Positions 26,425 to 36,064 of a stretch of 64,000 nt of DNA are shown one piece after another (positions within the stretch are counted from its first letter, which is position 1; every line of letters begins with the position of its first letter). The notes under the pieces are model-generated. The model was given only the letters and a program-made list of their open reading frames with translations. It was not told the DNA's origin and searched no databases. The stretch comes from Sulfitobacter sp. S223 (GTDB taxonomy: Bacteria; Pseudomonadota; Alphaproteobacteria; Rhodobacterales; Rhodobacteraceae). Position numbers and translations under genes: made by a program. Location: contig NZ_CP083560.1 in assembly GCF_025143825.1 (NCBI RefSeq), positions 2,976,001-3,040,000 of the forward strand, given 5' to 3'.

Positions 26425-29382
26425 ATGACTGACCACCCTGCCAACGACCAATTCCATGCCTCCTCTTTCATGCAAGGCCACAACGCCGAGTATCTGGAGC
26501 AGATGTACGCCCGCTATGCCAACGACCCTTCGGCAGTTGATGAAAGCTGGCAAGCGTTCTTCGAAGCGCTTGGTGATGCTGAACAGGATGTGAAGGCTGA
26601 GGCGTCAGGCCCCTCTTGGGCGCGCAGCGACTGGCCACCAATGCCCGGCGATGACCTGACCGCAGCGCTGACCGGCGAATGGCCCGTTGAGGCAAAGGCA
26701 GCCGGTGGCAAGATTGCCGAAAAGGCTGCCGCCAAAGGCGTTGAAATCACAGATGATCAGATCCAGCGCGCTGTGCTGGATTCCATCCGTGCGTTGATGA
26801 TCATCCGCGCTTTCCGCATCCGTGGTCACCTTGTTGCCGATCTTGATCCGCTGGGCATGCGTGATCAAACTCCGCATCCTGAGCTGGAACCGAAATCATA
26901 CGGTTTTTCCGAAGCCGACATGGATCGCCCGATCTTTATCGACAACGTGCTGGGTTTGCAGATTGCGACCATGCGCCAGATCACGGACATCCTGAAAGCC
27001 ACTTATTGCGGCACCTTTGCGCTGCAATACATGCACATCTCCAACCCGGAAGAAGCGGCATGGCTCAAGGAGCGTATCGAAGGTTACGGCAAGGAAATTG
27101 CTTTCACCAAACAGGGCCGCAAGGCGATCCTGAACAAGCTGGTCGAAGCCGAAGGTTTCGAAAAATTCCTGCACGTTAAGTACATGGGCACCAAGCGGTT
27201 CGGCCTTGATGGGGGCGAAAGCTTGATCCCAGCGATGGAACAGATCATCAAGCGAGGCGGCAATCTGGGTGTCCGCGATATCGTGATCGGGATGCCGCAC
27301 CGCGGACGTCTGTCCGTGCTGGCCAACGTCATGCAGAAACCTTACCGCGCCATTTTCAACGAATTTCAGGGCGGCAGCTTCAAACCCGAAGACGTGGATG
27401 GCTCCGGCGATGTGAAGTACCACCTTGGCGCTTCCTCTGACCGTGAGTTTGACGGCAACACAGTACACCTGTCCCTAACGGCCAACCCCTCCCACCTTGA
27501 GGCGGTGAACCCTGTTGTGATCGGCAAGGTCCGCGCGAAACAGGACCAATTGGGCGATAAGGACCGCACTGCCGTCATGCCTATTCTGCTGCACGGCGAT
27601 GCCGCATTTGCGGGTCAGGGCGTTGTGGCCGAGTGTTTTGCGCTGTCCGGCCTGCGCGGCCACCGTACCGGCGGAACCATGCACATCGTGGTGAACAACC
27701 AGATCGGCTTTACCACTGCGCCGCATTTCTCGCGTTCTTCGCCCTATCCCACCGACAACGCTCTGGTGGTTGAAGCACCTATTTTTCACGTCAATGGTGA
27801 CGATCCAGAGGCGGTTGTGCACGCTGCCCGCGTGGCGACAGAGTTCCGTCAGAAGTTCCACAAAGACGTGGTGATCGACATGATCTGCTACCGTCGCTTT
27901 GGCCATAACGAGGGGGATGAACCGATGTTCACCAACCCCGTTATGTACAAAAAAATCAAAAAACAGAAAACCACTCTCACCCTCTATACAGAGCGTCTGG
28001 TAAAAGATGGCCTCATCCCCGAGGGCGAGATCGAGGATATGAAGGCGCAATTCCAAGCAAAGTTGAACGAAGAGTTCGAGGCTGGCAAAGAATATCGCCC
28101 CAACAAGGCTGACTGGCTGGATGGCAAATGGTCCAACCTGGAAAAAGCCAAGGAAAAGAAATACCAGCGCGGCAAAACCGCGATTGAAGCCAAGACCCTG
28201 GCAGAAGTGGGCAAGGCGATCAGCACCGTGCCGGAGGACTATCCGGTACACAAAACCATCGATCGCCTGATGGAAGCCAAGGCTAAGATGCTTGATACCG
28301 GCGAAGGTTTTGACTGGGCCACTGCAGAGGCGCTCGCCTTTGGTTCCCTGCTCACCGAAGGGTACAAGGTACGTCTTGCGGGACAGGACAGTGCGCGCGG
28401 GACATTCTCGCAACGTCACTCCGCGCTGATCAATCAGGAGACGGAAGAACGCTACTATCCGCTTAACAATATCCGCAAAGGTCAGGCCGACTACGAAGTC
28501 ATCGACTCTATGCTGTCAGAATATGCAGTGCTGGGTTTTGAATATGGCTATTCGCTGGCCGAACCGAACGCACTGACGCTGTGGGAAGCGCAATTTGGTG
28601 ATTTCGCCAACGGCGCGCAGATCATGTTTGACCAGTTCATCAGTTCTGGTGAAAGCAAATGGCTGCGCATGTCCGGTCTGGTTTGCCTGATGCCACACGG
28701 ATACGAGGGCCAAGGCCCCGAACACTCCTCCGCGCGTCTGGAACGCTTCCTGACAATGTGTGGCGGCGACAACTGGATCGTGGCGAACTGTACGACACCG
28801 GCCAACTACTTCCATATCCTGCGCCGCCAGTTGCACCGCAGCTATCGCAAGCCGTTGATGCTGATGACGCCAAAGTCGCTGCTGCGCCACAAGCTGGCCG
28901 TCAGCAAAGCAGAAGAATTCACCACAGGCAGCAGCTTTCACCGCGTACTGTGGGATGATGCACAGCAAGGCAATTCAGACACAGAACTGGTGGCGGACGA
29001 AAAGATCAAGCGCGTCGTGATGTGCTCGGGTAAAGTCTATTATGACCTGCTTGAAGAGCGTGACGCGCGTGGCATCAAGGATGTTTACATCCTGCGTTTT
29101 GAACAGTTCTACCCCTTCCCCGCACAATCCGCGGTCAAGGAGCTGGAGCGCTTCAAGAATGCTGAAATGGTCTGGTGTCAGGAAGAACCAAAGAACCAAG
29201 GCGCTTGGACATTTATCGAGCCGAACCTCGAATGGGTTCTGGGTCGTATCAAGGCCAAACACAAGCGCCCCGATTATGCCGGCCGCGCCACGGCGGCATC
29301 GCCTGCCACAGGCCTTGCCTCACAACACAAAGCACAACAAACAGCGCTCGTGAACGATGCGCTGACAGTCAAAGGATCGTAA
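26425..29382 (+). CDS. sucA: 2-oxoglutarate dehydrogenase E1 component
   Basis: 985-residue thiamine diphosphate-dependent decarboxylase of the 2-oxoglutarate dehydrogenase complex. The N-terminus contains the E1 motif ARYANDPSAVDESWQAFFEAL. IGMPHRGRLSVLANV and GDAAFAGQGVVAE are the ThDP and family signatures, and HSSARLERFL lies in the C-terminal half. The C-terminal tail is Ala/Gln-rich, ending in the lpd-type linker. It is followed 3 bp later by sucB. Confidence 0.97.
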   Translation: MTDHPANDQFHASSFMQGHNAEYLEQMYARYANDPSAVDESWQAFFEALGDAEQDVKAEASGPSWARSDWPPMPGDDLTAALTGEWPVEAKAAGGKIAEKAAAKGVEITDDQIQRAVLDSIRALMIIRAFRIRGHLVADLDPLGMRDQTPHPELEPKSYGFSEADMDRPIFIDNVLGLQIATMRQITDILKATYCGTFALQYMHISNPEEAAWLKERIEGYGKEIAFTKQGRKAILNKLVEAEGFEKFLHVKYMGTKRFGLDGGESLIPAMEQIIKRGGNLGVRDIVIGMPHRGRLSVLANVMQKPYRAIFNEFQGGSFKPEDVDGSGDVKYHLGASSDREFDGNTVHLSLTANPSHLEAVNPVVIGKVRAKQDQLGDKDRTAVMPILLHGDAAFAGQGVVAECFALSGLRGHRTGGTMHIVVNNQIGFTTAPHFSRSSPYPTDNALVVEAPIFHVNGDDPEAVVHAARVATEFRQKFHKDVVIDMICYRRFGHNEGDEPMFTNPVMYKKIKKQKTTLTLYTERLVKDGLIPEGEIEDMKAQFQAKLNEEFEAGKEYRPNKADWLDGKWSNLEKAKEKKYQRGKTAIEAKTLAEVGKAISTVPEDYPVHKTIDRLMEAKAKMLDTGEGFDWATAEALAFGSLLTEGYKVRLAGQDSARGTFSQRHSALINQETEERYYPLNNIRKGQADYEVIDSMLSEYAVLGFEYGYSLAEPNALTLWEAQFGDFANGAQIMFDQFISSGESKWLRMSGLVCLMPHGYEGQGPEHSSARLERFLTMCGGDNWIVANCTTPANYFHILRRQLHRSYRKPLMLMTPKSLLRHKLAVSKAEEFTTGSSFHRVLWDDAQQGNSDTELVADEKIKRVVMCSGKVYYDLLEERDARGIKDVYILRFEQFYPFPAQSAVKELERFKNAEMVWCQEEPKNQGAWTFIEPNLEWVLGRIKAKHKRPDYAGRATAASPATGLASQHKAQQTALVNDALTVKGS

Positions 29383-29385
29383 ACC

Positions 29386-30918
29386 ATGTCAAGCGAAGTC
29401 CGCGTGCCCACACTGGGCGAATCCGTTACTGAAGCAACCGTGGCTACATGGTTCAAAAAGGCCGGTGATACCGTCGCCGTTGACGAAATGCTCTGCGAGC
29501 TGGAGACCGACAAGGTCACCGTCGAGGTTCCCAGCCCGGTGGCAGGCACACTCAGCGAAATCGTCGCCGCCGAAGGCGAGACCGTTGGTGTCGATGCATT
29601 GCTGGCGATGGTTTCCGAAGGTGATGCAGGCACGGCCGATGCGCCGAAAGCCAAAGAGGCGTCCAAGCAGGATACCAATGAAGAAAAAGCACCGGCAGCC
29701 TCCGAAGGCGGTGCACCAGTTGATGTCATGGTACCAACTTTGGGTGAATCTGTGACCGAAGCCACCGTAAGTACGTGGTTCAAACAGGTCGGCGATACGG
29801 TCGCACAGGATGAAATGCTTTGCGAGCTTGAGACTGACAAAGTCTCTGTCGAAGTTCCAAGCCCGGCAGCAGGCGTTCTGACAGAAATTATTGCTGCCGA
29901 AGGCACAACTGTTGACGCCAAGGCAAAGCTGGCAGTTATCGCTTCGGGTGCAGGTGCTGCAGCCGCCGCACCAGCCTCCGAAGAAGCACCAGCGCCGGCA
30001 GCGCAAAAGGCAACGTCTACCGGTAAGGATGTTGAAGACGCTCCATCCGCCAAAAAGGCGATGGCCGAAGCGGGGCTGAACCGTGATCAGGTCACTGGAA
30101 CAGGCCGTGATGGCCGTGTGATGAAAGACGATGTGGCAAAGGCACTTGCTGCTGGAACATCAGCGGCACCCGCCGCAGCACCAAGTGCGCCGCGCGCGCC
30201 TGTCAGCGCCGATGATGCGAGCCGTGAAGAGCGCGTGAAGATGACGCGCCTGCGCCAGACCATCGCGCGCCGCCTCAAGGAGAGCCAGAATACTGCCGCC
30301 ATGCTTACCACCTACAACGAGGTCGACATGACCGAGGTGATGGCCCTGCGCAACGAGTACAAAGACCTCTTCCTCAAAAAGCACGGCGTGAAACTGGGCT
30401 TTATGTCCTTCTTCACCAAGGCCTGCGTGCACGCCCTGAACGAAGTGCCAGAGGTCAACGCCGAGATCGACGGAACGGACGTGGTCTACAAAAACTTTGT
30501 GCACATGGGCATCGCCGCTGGCACGCCCACGGGCCTTGTGGTGCCTGTCATCCGTGACGCGGATTCCATGTCCTTCGCGGGCATTGAAAAAGCGATTGCT
30601 GAAAAAGGCGCGCGCGCCCGTGATGGCAAGCTGAGCATGGCCGAAATGCAAGGCGGCACTTTCACCATCTCCAACGGTGGTGTCTACGGCTCGCTGATGT
30701 CCTCGCCCATCCTGAACCCACCGCAGTCCGGTATTCTGGGCATGCACAAAATTCAGGACCGCCCGATGGCGATCAACGGTGAGGTTGTTATCCGTCCGAT
30801 GATGTACCTTGCACTCAGCTACGATCACCGCATCGTGGACGGCAAAGGCGCCGTTACGTTCCTTGTTCGCGTAAAAGAAGCGCTGGAAGATCCACGCCGC
30901 CTGTTGATGGATCTTTGA
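29386..30918 (+). CDS. sucB: dihydrolipoamide succinyltransferase (E2), two lipoyl domains
   Basis: 510-residue core of the 2-oxoglutarate dehydrogenase complex. Two lipoyl domains precede the peripheral-subunit-binding domain ([13 protein letters not shown]) and the catalytic domain, which ends with the active-site motif [14 protein letters not shown]. Both lipoyl domains have the modified lysine in ELETDK (about residues 42 and 145). The domains are near duplicates: [17 protein letters not shown] and [17 protein letters not shown]. Many bacterial SucB proteins have only one. Linkers are Ala/Pro/Glu-rich. Confidence 0.97.
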   Translation: MSSEVRVPTLGESVTEATVATWFKKAGDTVAVDEMLCELETDKVTVEVPSPVAGTLSEIVAAEGETVGVDALLAMVSEGDAGTADAPKAKEASKQDTNEEKAPAASEGGAPVDVMVPTLGESVTEATVSTWFKQVGDTVAQDEMLCELETDKVSVEVPSPAAGVLTEIIAAEGTTVDAKAKLAVIASGAGAAAAAPASEEAPAPAAQKATSTGKDVEDAPSAKKAMAEAGLNRDQVTGTGRDGRVMKDDVAKALAAGTSAAPAAAPSAPRAPVSADDASREERVKMTRLRQTIARRLKESQNTAAMLTTYNEVDMTEVMALRNEYKDLFLKKHGVKLGFMSFFTKACVHALNEVPEVNAEIDGTDVVYKNFVHMGIAAGTPTGLVVPVIRDADSMSFAGIEKAIAEKGARARDGKLSMAEMQGGTFTISNGGVYGSLMSSPILNPPQSGILGMHKIQDRPMAINGEVVIRPMMYLALSYDHRIVDGKGAVTFLVRVKEALEDPRRLLMDL

Positions 30919-30938
30919 TCGAAACTCCTGAAATGAGC

Positions 30939-30971
30939 CAGCCCCTTAACTTGGCGAAGGTTGAGGGGCTG
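30939..30971 (+). terminator. hairpin after sucB
   Basis: CAGCCCCTTAAC (30939-30950) and GTTGAGGGGCTG (30960-30971) pair with one mismatch around a 9-nt loop, 20 bp after the sucB stop. There is no T-tract, so it may attenuate rather than end the transcript; the downstream genes lead on to lpdA. Confidence 0.5.
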
Positions 30972-30996
30972 TCACAAGCTTCTGGAACTCACGACT

Positions 30997-31323
30997 TTGA
31001 CACGCCCAACGAAGCGTAAGAACCTCAGTAAAACTATCGTAGAAGCAGAAAAAAATATCCGGCGATCATTGCGGAAACATAGAGAACTCGACAGGAGAGA
31101 GAAACGCGGCTTTTCGGATTGGTTGAACAACCCGACGAAAAGAGATTTTTGGAGCGAGTTACTGAGTTCTTTTTTCCTGCTTATGTTTGCAAGTCTCGCC
31201 TACATTTATGACTGGCAAACAAGAGGTCATGGGGCAATGATACTTTTAAGCTTACTGGGCTTCCTGCTTACCGCAGTACGCCTTTTTCAATTCTGGCGAA
31301 AAGGTGAATGGCACGAGCCATAA
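30997..31323 (+). CDS. small membrane protein, unknown function (start uncertain)
   Basis: About 108 residues from TTG 30997. There is no internal methionine, and an earlier TTG at 30961 lies inside the hairpin stem. The N-terminal half is highly charged (NIRRSLRKHRELDRREKRG). Two membrane helices follow (LLSSFFLLMFASLAYIY and MILLSLLGFLLTAVRLFQF). Base composition is more AT-rich than in neighbours. The stop codon is 9 bp before the next start, and GGAG in between would serve it, so it is probably a real gene in the run to lpdA. No family recognised. Confidence 0.5.
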   Translation: MTRPTKRKNLSKTIVEAEKNIRRSLRKHRELDRREKRGFSDWLNNPTKRDFWSELLSSFFLLMFASLAYIYDWQTRGHGAMILLSLLGFLLTAVRLFQFWRKGEWHEP

Positions 31324-31332
31324 GGAGAGACG

Positions 31333-31602
31333 ATGACCATGCAGATGATATGCCACTACGAAGTCACCGATTTTGCCACATGGCAAACTGCCTTTAGCGC
31401 CGATGACGAAGCACGCCGCGATGCGGGTCTTGGCGTTCTGCAAATCTGGCGCGATGCCGACAGCACAACACATGCTTTCGTCCTGCTGTCCGTCAACGAC
31501 CGCCCCCGTGCCGAACAATGGATCACCCGGTCGAACGCGCTCAGCTCGGACGATGCTTCTACCGTTACCCATGCCAGCCATTTCTTTATTGAGACCGCGT
31601 GA
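31333..31602 (+). CDS. small cytoplasmic protein, unknown function
   Basis: 89 residues: MQMICHYEVTDFATWQTAF, then LQIWRDADSTTHAFVLLSV and a C-terminal ASHFFIETA. The alternating strand/helix pattern and length suggest a ferredoxin-like alpha/beta dimer (as in ABM-type domains), but this is only by shape. AAGGAGAG precedes ATG 31333, with a second ATG two codons later. Its TGA overlaps the start of the following MAPEG gene, so they are coupled. Confidence 0.6.
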   Translation: MTMQMICHYEVTDFATWQTAFSADDEARRDAGLGVLQIWRDADSTTHAFVLLSVNDRPRAEQWITRSNALSSDDASTVTHASHFFIETA

Positions 31603-31997
31603 TGAGCATAGAGTTAACCGCCCTCACCCTTGCCGGTCTTTTGCAGGTCATACAGTTCGGTCTGTACGCTGTACCCGCCAACTTGGAGCTGGGCAGCGGA
31701 TACACCATGTCGGCACGTGACCGTGAACCGAGCAGGGAAATGACACCGAAAACCGCCCGTCTTGGCCGCGCTTTTGACAACCACTTTGAGGGGTTGATCC
31801 TGTTCGCAATTGCCGTCGGAGTAATCCAGATGTCCGGTCAGAACACCGGCTTTACTGCCGGGTGTGCCGTTGTCTATCTGGCTGCACGCGTCGCTTACAT
31901 TCCAGCCTATGCATTGGGGTGGAAGCCGTGGCGCTCACTGATCTGGTCTGCTGGCTTTCTGGCGACGCTCGCCATGTTGATGGCAGCCCTCGTATAA
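31602..31997 (+). CDS. MAPEG family membrane protein
   Basis: 131 residues with four hydrophobic segments. The pattern GRAFDNHFEGLILFAIAVG is the MAPEG core (membrane-associated proteins in eicosanoid and glutathione metabolism), including the RxxxNxxE residues of the glutathione site. ATG 31602 overlaps the preceding TGA (ATGA-like junction). It sits just before lpdA, 75 bp away. A catalytic role with glutathione is possible but unproven. Confidence 0.8.
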   Translation: MSIELTALTLAGLLQVIQFGLYAVPANLELGSGYTMSARDREPSREMTPKTARLGRAFDNHFEGLILFAIAVGVIQMSGQNTGFTAGCAVVYLAARVAYIPAYALGWKPWRSLIWSAGFLATLAMLMAALV

Positions 31998-32072
31998 CTT
32001 TTCACGGTATGGCCGCGCGGTGCTCGCGTGGTGTACCCTATGTGACAAACGATCTTTCCAAAGGAGAATTTC

Positions 32073-33461
32073 ATGTCAGACTATGACGTCATCATCATCG
32101 GATCTGGCCCCGGCGGCTATGTTTCAGCCATCCGCTGCGCTCAGCTTGGCCTGAAAACAGCTTGCGTTGAAGGACGTGACACATTGGGGGGTACATGCCT
32201 GAACGTGGGCTGCATACCGTCCAAGGCGCTTCTACATGCCAGCCACATGCTGCATGAAGCGGAACACAACTTTGCCGAGATGGGCCTGAAGGGCAAAAGC
32301 CCGTCAGTCGATTGGCCACAGATGCAGAAGTACAAGCAATCCACCGTGGACACCAATACCAAGGGCATCGCCTTCTTGTTCAAGAAGAATAAGGTCGACT
32401 GGATCAAAGGATGGGCCAGCATTCCCGAAGCTGGTAAAGTCAAAGTTGGTGATGACGTCCACACTGCCAAGAACATCATCATCGCTTCAGGGTCAGAGCC
32501 TGCCACGCTCCCAGGTGTGGAAGTGGATGAAAGCGTAGTTGTTACATCGACCGGTGCGCTTGAGCTTGGCAAGGTGCCCAAAAAGCTTGTGGTGATCGGT
32601 GCCGGCGTTATCGGGCTTGAACTTGGGTCAGTTTATGCCCGCCTCGGATCAGAGGTCACCGTGGTCGAATATCTGGATCACGTCACCCCCGGCATGGACT
32701 CTGAAATAAGCCGTCAGTTTCAGAAGATGCTAGTGAAGCAGGGCATAACATTTGTTTTGGGGGCTGCCGTGCAAAAGACAGAGGCCACCAAATCAAAGGC
32801 CAAAGTCACTTATAAATTACGCAGCGACGATTCCGAACACGTGCTGGACGCCGATACCGTTCTGGTTTCCACAGGTCGGCGCCCCTATGTCGAAGGCCTT
32901 GGCCTTGATAACCTCGGGATCACCATGACCAAGCGCGGCCAGATCGCTGTGAATGACCATTGGGAAACTTCCGTAAAGGGCATCTATGCCCTTGGTGATG
33001 TCATCGAAGGTCCGATGCTTGCGCATAAGGCTGAGGACGAAGGCATGGCAGTCGCCGAGCAGATCGCCGGTAAGCACGGACATGTGAACTACTCTCTGAT
33101 CCCGGGTGTGATCTATACCCATCCAGAAGTCGCAAATGTTGGCGAAACAGAAGAAACTCTCAAAGCCGCGGGTCGGGCCTATAAGGTCGGCAAGTTCAGC
33201 TTTATGGGCAACGCCCGTGCAAAGGCGAACTTCTCCGGTGATGGGTTTGTAAAGCTGCTTGCGGACAAAGAAACCGACCGCATTCTAGGCTGCCATATCA
33301 TTGGCCCCTCTGCCGGAGAATTGATCCACGAAGTGTGCGTTGCGATGGAGTTCGGCGCCTCGGCGCAGGACCTTGCGATGACATGCCACGCCCACCCCAC
33401 CTATTCAGAGGCGGTGCGTGAAGCAGCGCTTGCCTGTGGTGACGGCGCGATCCACATGTAA
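32073..33461 (+). CDS. lpdA: dihydrolipoyl dehydrogenase (E3)
   Basis: 462 residues; reoxidises dihydrolipoamide in the 2-oxoglutarate dehydrogenase complex using FAD and NAD+. The N-terminal [20 protein letters not shown] binds [22 protein letters not shown] contains the redox disulfide. [20 protein letters not shown] binds NAD. The C-terminal [13 protein letters not shown] contains the catalytic His-Glu. AAAGGAG precedes the ATG. Position downstream of sucAB supports the OGDH role; other 2-oxoacid complexes may share it. Confidence 0.97.
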   Translation: MSDYDVIIIGSGPGGYVSAIRCAQLGLKTACVEGRDTLGGTCLNVGCIPSKALLHASHMLHEAEHNFAEMGLKGKSPSVDWPQMQKYKQSTVDTNTKGIAFLFKKNKVDWIKGWASIPEAGKVKVGDDVHTAKNIIIASGSEPATLPGVEVDESVVVTSTGALELGKVPKKLVVIGAGVIGLELGSVYARLGSEVTVVEYLDHVTPGMDSEISRQFQKMLVKQGITFVLGAAVQKTEATKSKAKVTYKLRSDDSEHVLDADTVLVSTGRRPYVEGLGLDNLGITMTKRGQIAVNDHWETSVKGIYALGDVIEGPMLAHKAEDEGMAVAEQIAGKHGHVNYSLIPGVIYTHPEVANVGETEETLKAAGRAYKVGKFSFMGNARAKANFSGDGFVKLLADKETDRILGCHIIGPSAGELIHEVCVAMEFGASAQDLAMTCHAHPTYSEAVREAALACGDGAIHM

Positions 33462-33479
33462 AACTGTCTGACGACAGCG

Positions 33480-33506
33480 GGCAGACCTTTATCAAAGGTC
33501 TGCCCT
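33480..33506 (+). terminator. intrinsic terminator of the suc-lpd operon
   Basis: A perfect 12-bp stem, GGGCAGACCTTT (33480-33491) and AAAGGTCTGCCC (33495-33506), with a 3-nt loop and a T-rich tail (TAATTTCTGTTTT). It lies 18 bp after the lpdA stop. Confidence 0.88.
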
Positions 33507-33580
33507 AATTTCTGTTTTGTCCTGCCGCATCAGTCTACAAAACGTAGAACCGCGCAGTGGACCACAAAATTTTCAGAATT

Positions 33581-34321
33581 CTAATTATTTGAGTATTGAT
33601 GCGCGACGCCGGTTTCTTCCAGCAGCGCATCAGACGCTGTTTCAATCCGCTTTTCCAGCTCAGCCACAAATTCGTTTCGGCCCAGACCAGAAGCGATAGG
33701 TTCGAGAAACTCTACGACAGCAACACCGGGGCGGCGGTATAGTCCCCGCCGTGGCCAAAACACGCCTGCATTCGTCGCCACCGGATAACAAGGTTGTCCA
33801 AGCTGTTCGTACAGAACTGCAGTGCCGACTTTGTAAGGCATCTTTGTGCCCGGCGCAGACCGCGTGCCCTGCGGATAGATCACAAGCTGCCCCGGATCAC
33901 GCAGGCCCGCTTTCACGTCTGCCAGCATCTTGGTAATCGCAGCACCTCTTTTGCCACGATCAACAAAGACAAATTGCATTTTCGTGACATATTGCCCGAG
34001 AAAGGGAGCATAGCGCAGTTGGCTTTTCATAATAAACTTAGACGCAGGCAGCGCGTTGTAGATCATCAGGATATCAAGGAATGACTGGTGTTTTGCAGCT
34101 ACCAACGCTTCTATCGTGGGAACAGTGCCGCGCACTTCGCAGCGCAGGTTGATCATCCACTTTGCGGTCCAGATCACCCAGCGCGCATAAGCGCGGCATC
34201 CCGCATAGGCACCGCGTTTTGACACCATAGCCCAAGGCGCATAAAGCAGCCCGATCACCGGTAGCATGATAGTCGCCTGTGTCGAAAAGAGGATCGACCG
34301 GACCCATTGCAAAAGATTCAT
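33581..34321 (-). CDS. plsC: 1-acyl-sn-glycerol-3-phosphate acyltransferase
   Basis: 246 residues; acylates lysophosphatidate to phosphatidate. Membrane-associated, with an N-terminal hydrophobic stretch (TQATIMLPVIGLLYAPWAM). The catalytic HX4D appears as KHQSFLDIL, and the acceptor motif as YPQGTR. ATG 34321 overlaps the ftsX stop by 4 bp (ATGA), so a longer reading is not needed. Third gene of the ftsE-ftsX-plsC unit, an order seen in other Rhodobacteraceae. Confidence 0.9.
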   Translation of the reverse strand: MNLLQWVRSILFSTQATIMLPVIGLLYAPWAMVSKRGAYAGCRAYARWVIWTAKWMINLRCEVRGTVPTIEALVAAKHQSFLDILMIYNALPASKFIMKSQLRYAPFLGQYVTKMQFVFVDRGKRGAAITKMLADVKAGLRDPGQLVIYPQGTRSAPGTKMPYKVGTAVLYEQLGQPCYPVATNAGVFWPRRGLYRRPGVAVVEFLEPIASGLGRNEFVAELEKRIETASDALLEETGVAHQYSNN

Positions 34322-35217
34322 GACAGTCCTTCCAAAGTACGTCGCGCCGCCAGCCGGGTCGCGGCAAACGCTACGGCCGCAGCCAATGGCGGTATCAGCA
34401 ATGGCACCAGCCAATGAACGCCCTGAAAACCTAATCCGGTAAGAAAGCTTGCAGTTTCATCGCCCCCGCGCGGCATAAACAGCACCGCAATCATTCCCAG
34501 CACCATACCAGCAGCCGCACCGATCAGCGCCCGCAGGGTAAAGCGGCGGATGAAAGCATGCGCGATGTAATCGTCCGTTGCACCAACCAGTCGAAGCACT
34601 GCAATCACTTGCGCGTTCGCCGCAAGGGCCGCGTTTGCTGCCAGCGTCACCATGGCCGCCGTCACAGCAGCAATCAGAATGATTGAGGCCCAGCCCAACA
34701 AGCGCAGACGCGAGGCCGCTTTGACAAGCGGCCCACGCCACCGGCTGTGATCATCCAGAACTGCGCCCGGCACCTCTGCTGCAAGCCGCAGGCGCAAACC
34801 CGCCGCGTCCATTCCGTCAGACGTTTCGATCACTTCGATCAAACGCGGCACAGGCAAGGCATCCAGTTGCAGCTCTGAACCAAACCATGGAGCCAATAGC
34901 GCGGCCTGCTCTTCATCGCTCAGCGCGCGGGCCTGCGCGACGCCTTTGGTGGTCTCAAGAATACGCAAAGCGGCATTTGTCTGGGCTTGCTGCTGTTCGT
35001 CTGGCGCCGCGATGCGGATCGTGGCAGAGCGTGCAAGCTCTTCGCCCCATTGGGTCGCGAGCCTACCTGCGGCCAAAGATAGGGCAAGCGCAAAGACCGC
35101 TAGAAACGCCATGGAGCCCGCGGCAAACAATGTCAGTTGCGCGGTAAAGCCCGATGGCGGCACAACGCGGTCAGCTTGTGCGTCCGAATGCATCAACCGC
35201 TTGAAGATAAACTGCAT
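34318..35217 (-). CDS. ftsX: cell division protein FtsX
   Basis: 299-residue ABC-type permease partner of FtsE, coupling the divisome to peptidoglycan hydrolysis. One helix near residue 35-55 (AGSMAFLAVFALALSLAAG), a periplasmic region, then three further helices in the C-terminal half, with the FtsX-domain pattern VLRLVGATDDYIAHAF. ATG 35217 is preferred; a TTG at 35226 overlapping the ftsE stop (TTGA) is the alternative and would add three residues. The family is divergent, but operon order supports the call. Confidence 0.9.
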   Translation of the reverse strand: MQFIFKRLMHSDAQADRVVPPSGFTAQLTLFAAGSMAFLAVFALALSLAAGRLATQWGEELARSATIRIAAPDEQQQAQTNAALRILETTKGVAQARALSDEEQAALLAPWFGSELQLDALPVPRLIEVIETSDGMDAAGLRLRLAAEVPGAVLDDHSRWRGPLVKAASRLRLLGWASIILIAAVTAAMVTLAANAALAANAQVIAVLRLVGATDDYIAHAFIRRFTLRALIGAAAGMVLGMIAVLFMPRGGDETASFLTGLGFQGVHWLVPLLIPPLAAAVAFAATRLAARRTLEGLS

Positions 35218-35222
35218 TTTAT

Positions 35223-35900
35223 TCAAAGATCCGCCCCCGCCAATTGAATGCGGCGGTTCGCAATGCGCAAAACACGCGCCTGAACATGCGATTTAGTCGC
35301 ACGGATCAGGCTCAAATCATGGGTAGCAACAAGCACTGTCTTACCCATCCGGTTCAGTTCGATCAACAAACGCAACAGGCGCTGTGACATATCCCAATCA
35401 ACGTTCCCCGTTGGTTCATCTGCAAGCACAACATCCGGCGACATAATCACAGCACGCGCAAGGGCCGCGCGCTGGCGTTCACCTCCGGACAGCTCTGGCG
35501 GGGTTGCTGTGGCGCGTTCGGTCAGACCAACCCAATGCATCAGATCACTCAAATCTTCGCCCTGCGCCTCTGCGCTACGGCCCGATACATGAAGGGGAAG
35601 GGCGATGTTCTCGGCGACCGGAAGATGGTCAAGGAACTGGCAATCCTGATGCACAACGCCCACGCGGCGCCGCAACAATGCAACATCATCCCGCGTCAGC
35701 GTTCGCACATCCCGCTCGAACAGCCGCACGTGGCCCGCAGTCGGCAGAAGCGCACCGTAGCACAGCTTCATCAAAGTTGTCTTTCCCGAACCTGATGGCC
35801 CGGTGAGAAAATGAAAAGATCCGGGCGCTAGCTTAAGTGAGATGTCTGACAACAACTCCCCCCCACCATAGCTGTAGGCCACATTTTCCAGCTCGATCAC
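35223..35900 (-). CDS. ftsE: cell division ATP-binding protein FtsE
   Basis: 225-residue ABC ATPase. Walker A is GPSGSGKTTL, the signature motif is LSGGERQRAALARA, and Walker B with the catalytic glutamate is VVLADEPTG. The start codon is GTG 35900 (AAGGGGCGAGCC in front), because family members begin VIELENVAYSYGG at that point. A longer reading would add about 47 unrelated residues. First gene of a leftward ftsEX-plsC operon and divergent from a zinc-ribbon gene 164 bp away. Confidence 0.93.
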   Translation of the reverse strand: MIELENVAYSYGGGELLSDISLKLAPGSFHFLTGPSGSGKTTLMKLCYGALLPTAGHVRLFERDVRTLTRDDVALLRRRVGVVHQDCQFLDHLPVAENIALPLHVSGRSAEAQGEDLSDLMHWVGLTERATATPPELSGGERQRAALARAVIMSPDVVLADEPTGNVDWDMSQRLLRLLIELNRMGKTVLVATHDLSLIRATKSHVQARVLRIANRRIQLAGADL

Positions 35901-36064
35901 GGCTCGCCCCTTTTGTTGGCCTGTTGTGCCTGAGCATCGCTTGGGTTTCAATCCATGCGGATATACCAAACGGGCTAGATTGCACTTTTCGCGCCATGTC
36001 TTAACTCTTATGGTAGTGTCATTGAGTGGTAAACGGGTCAAAGACCGAATTTTCGGGGCGTTAG

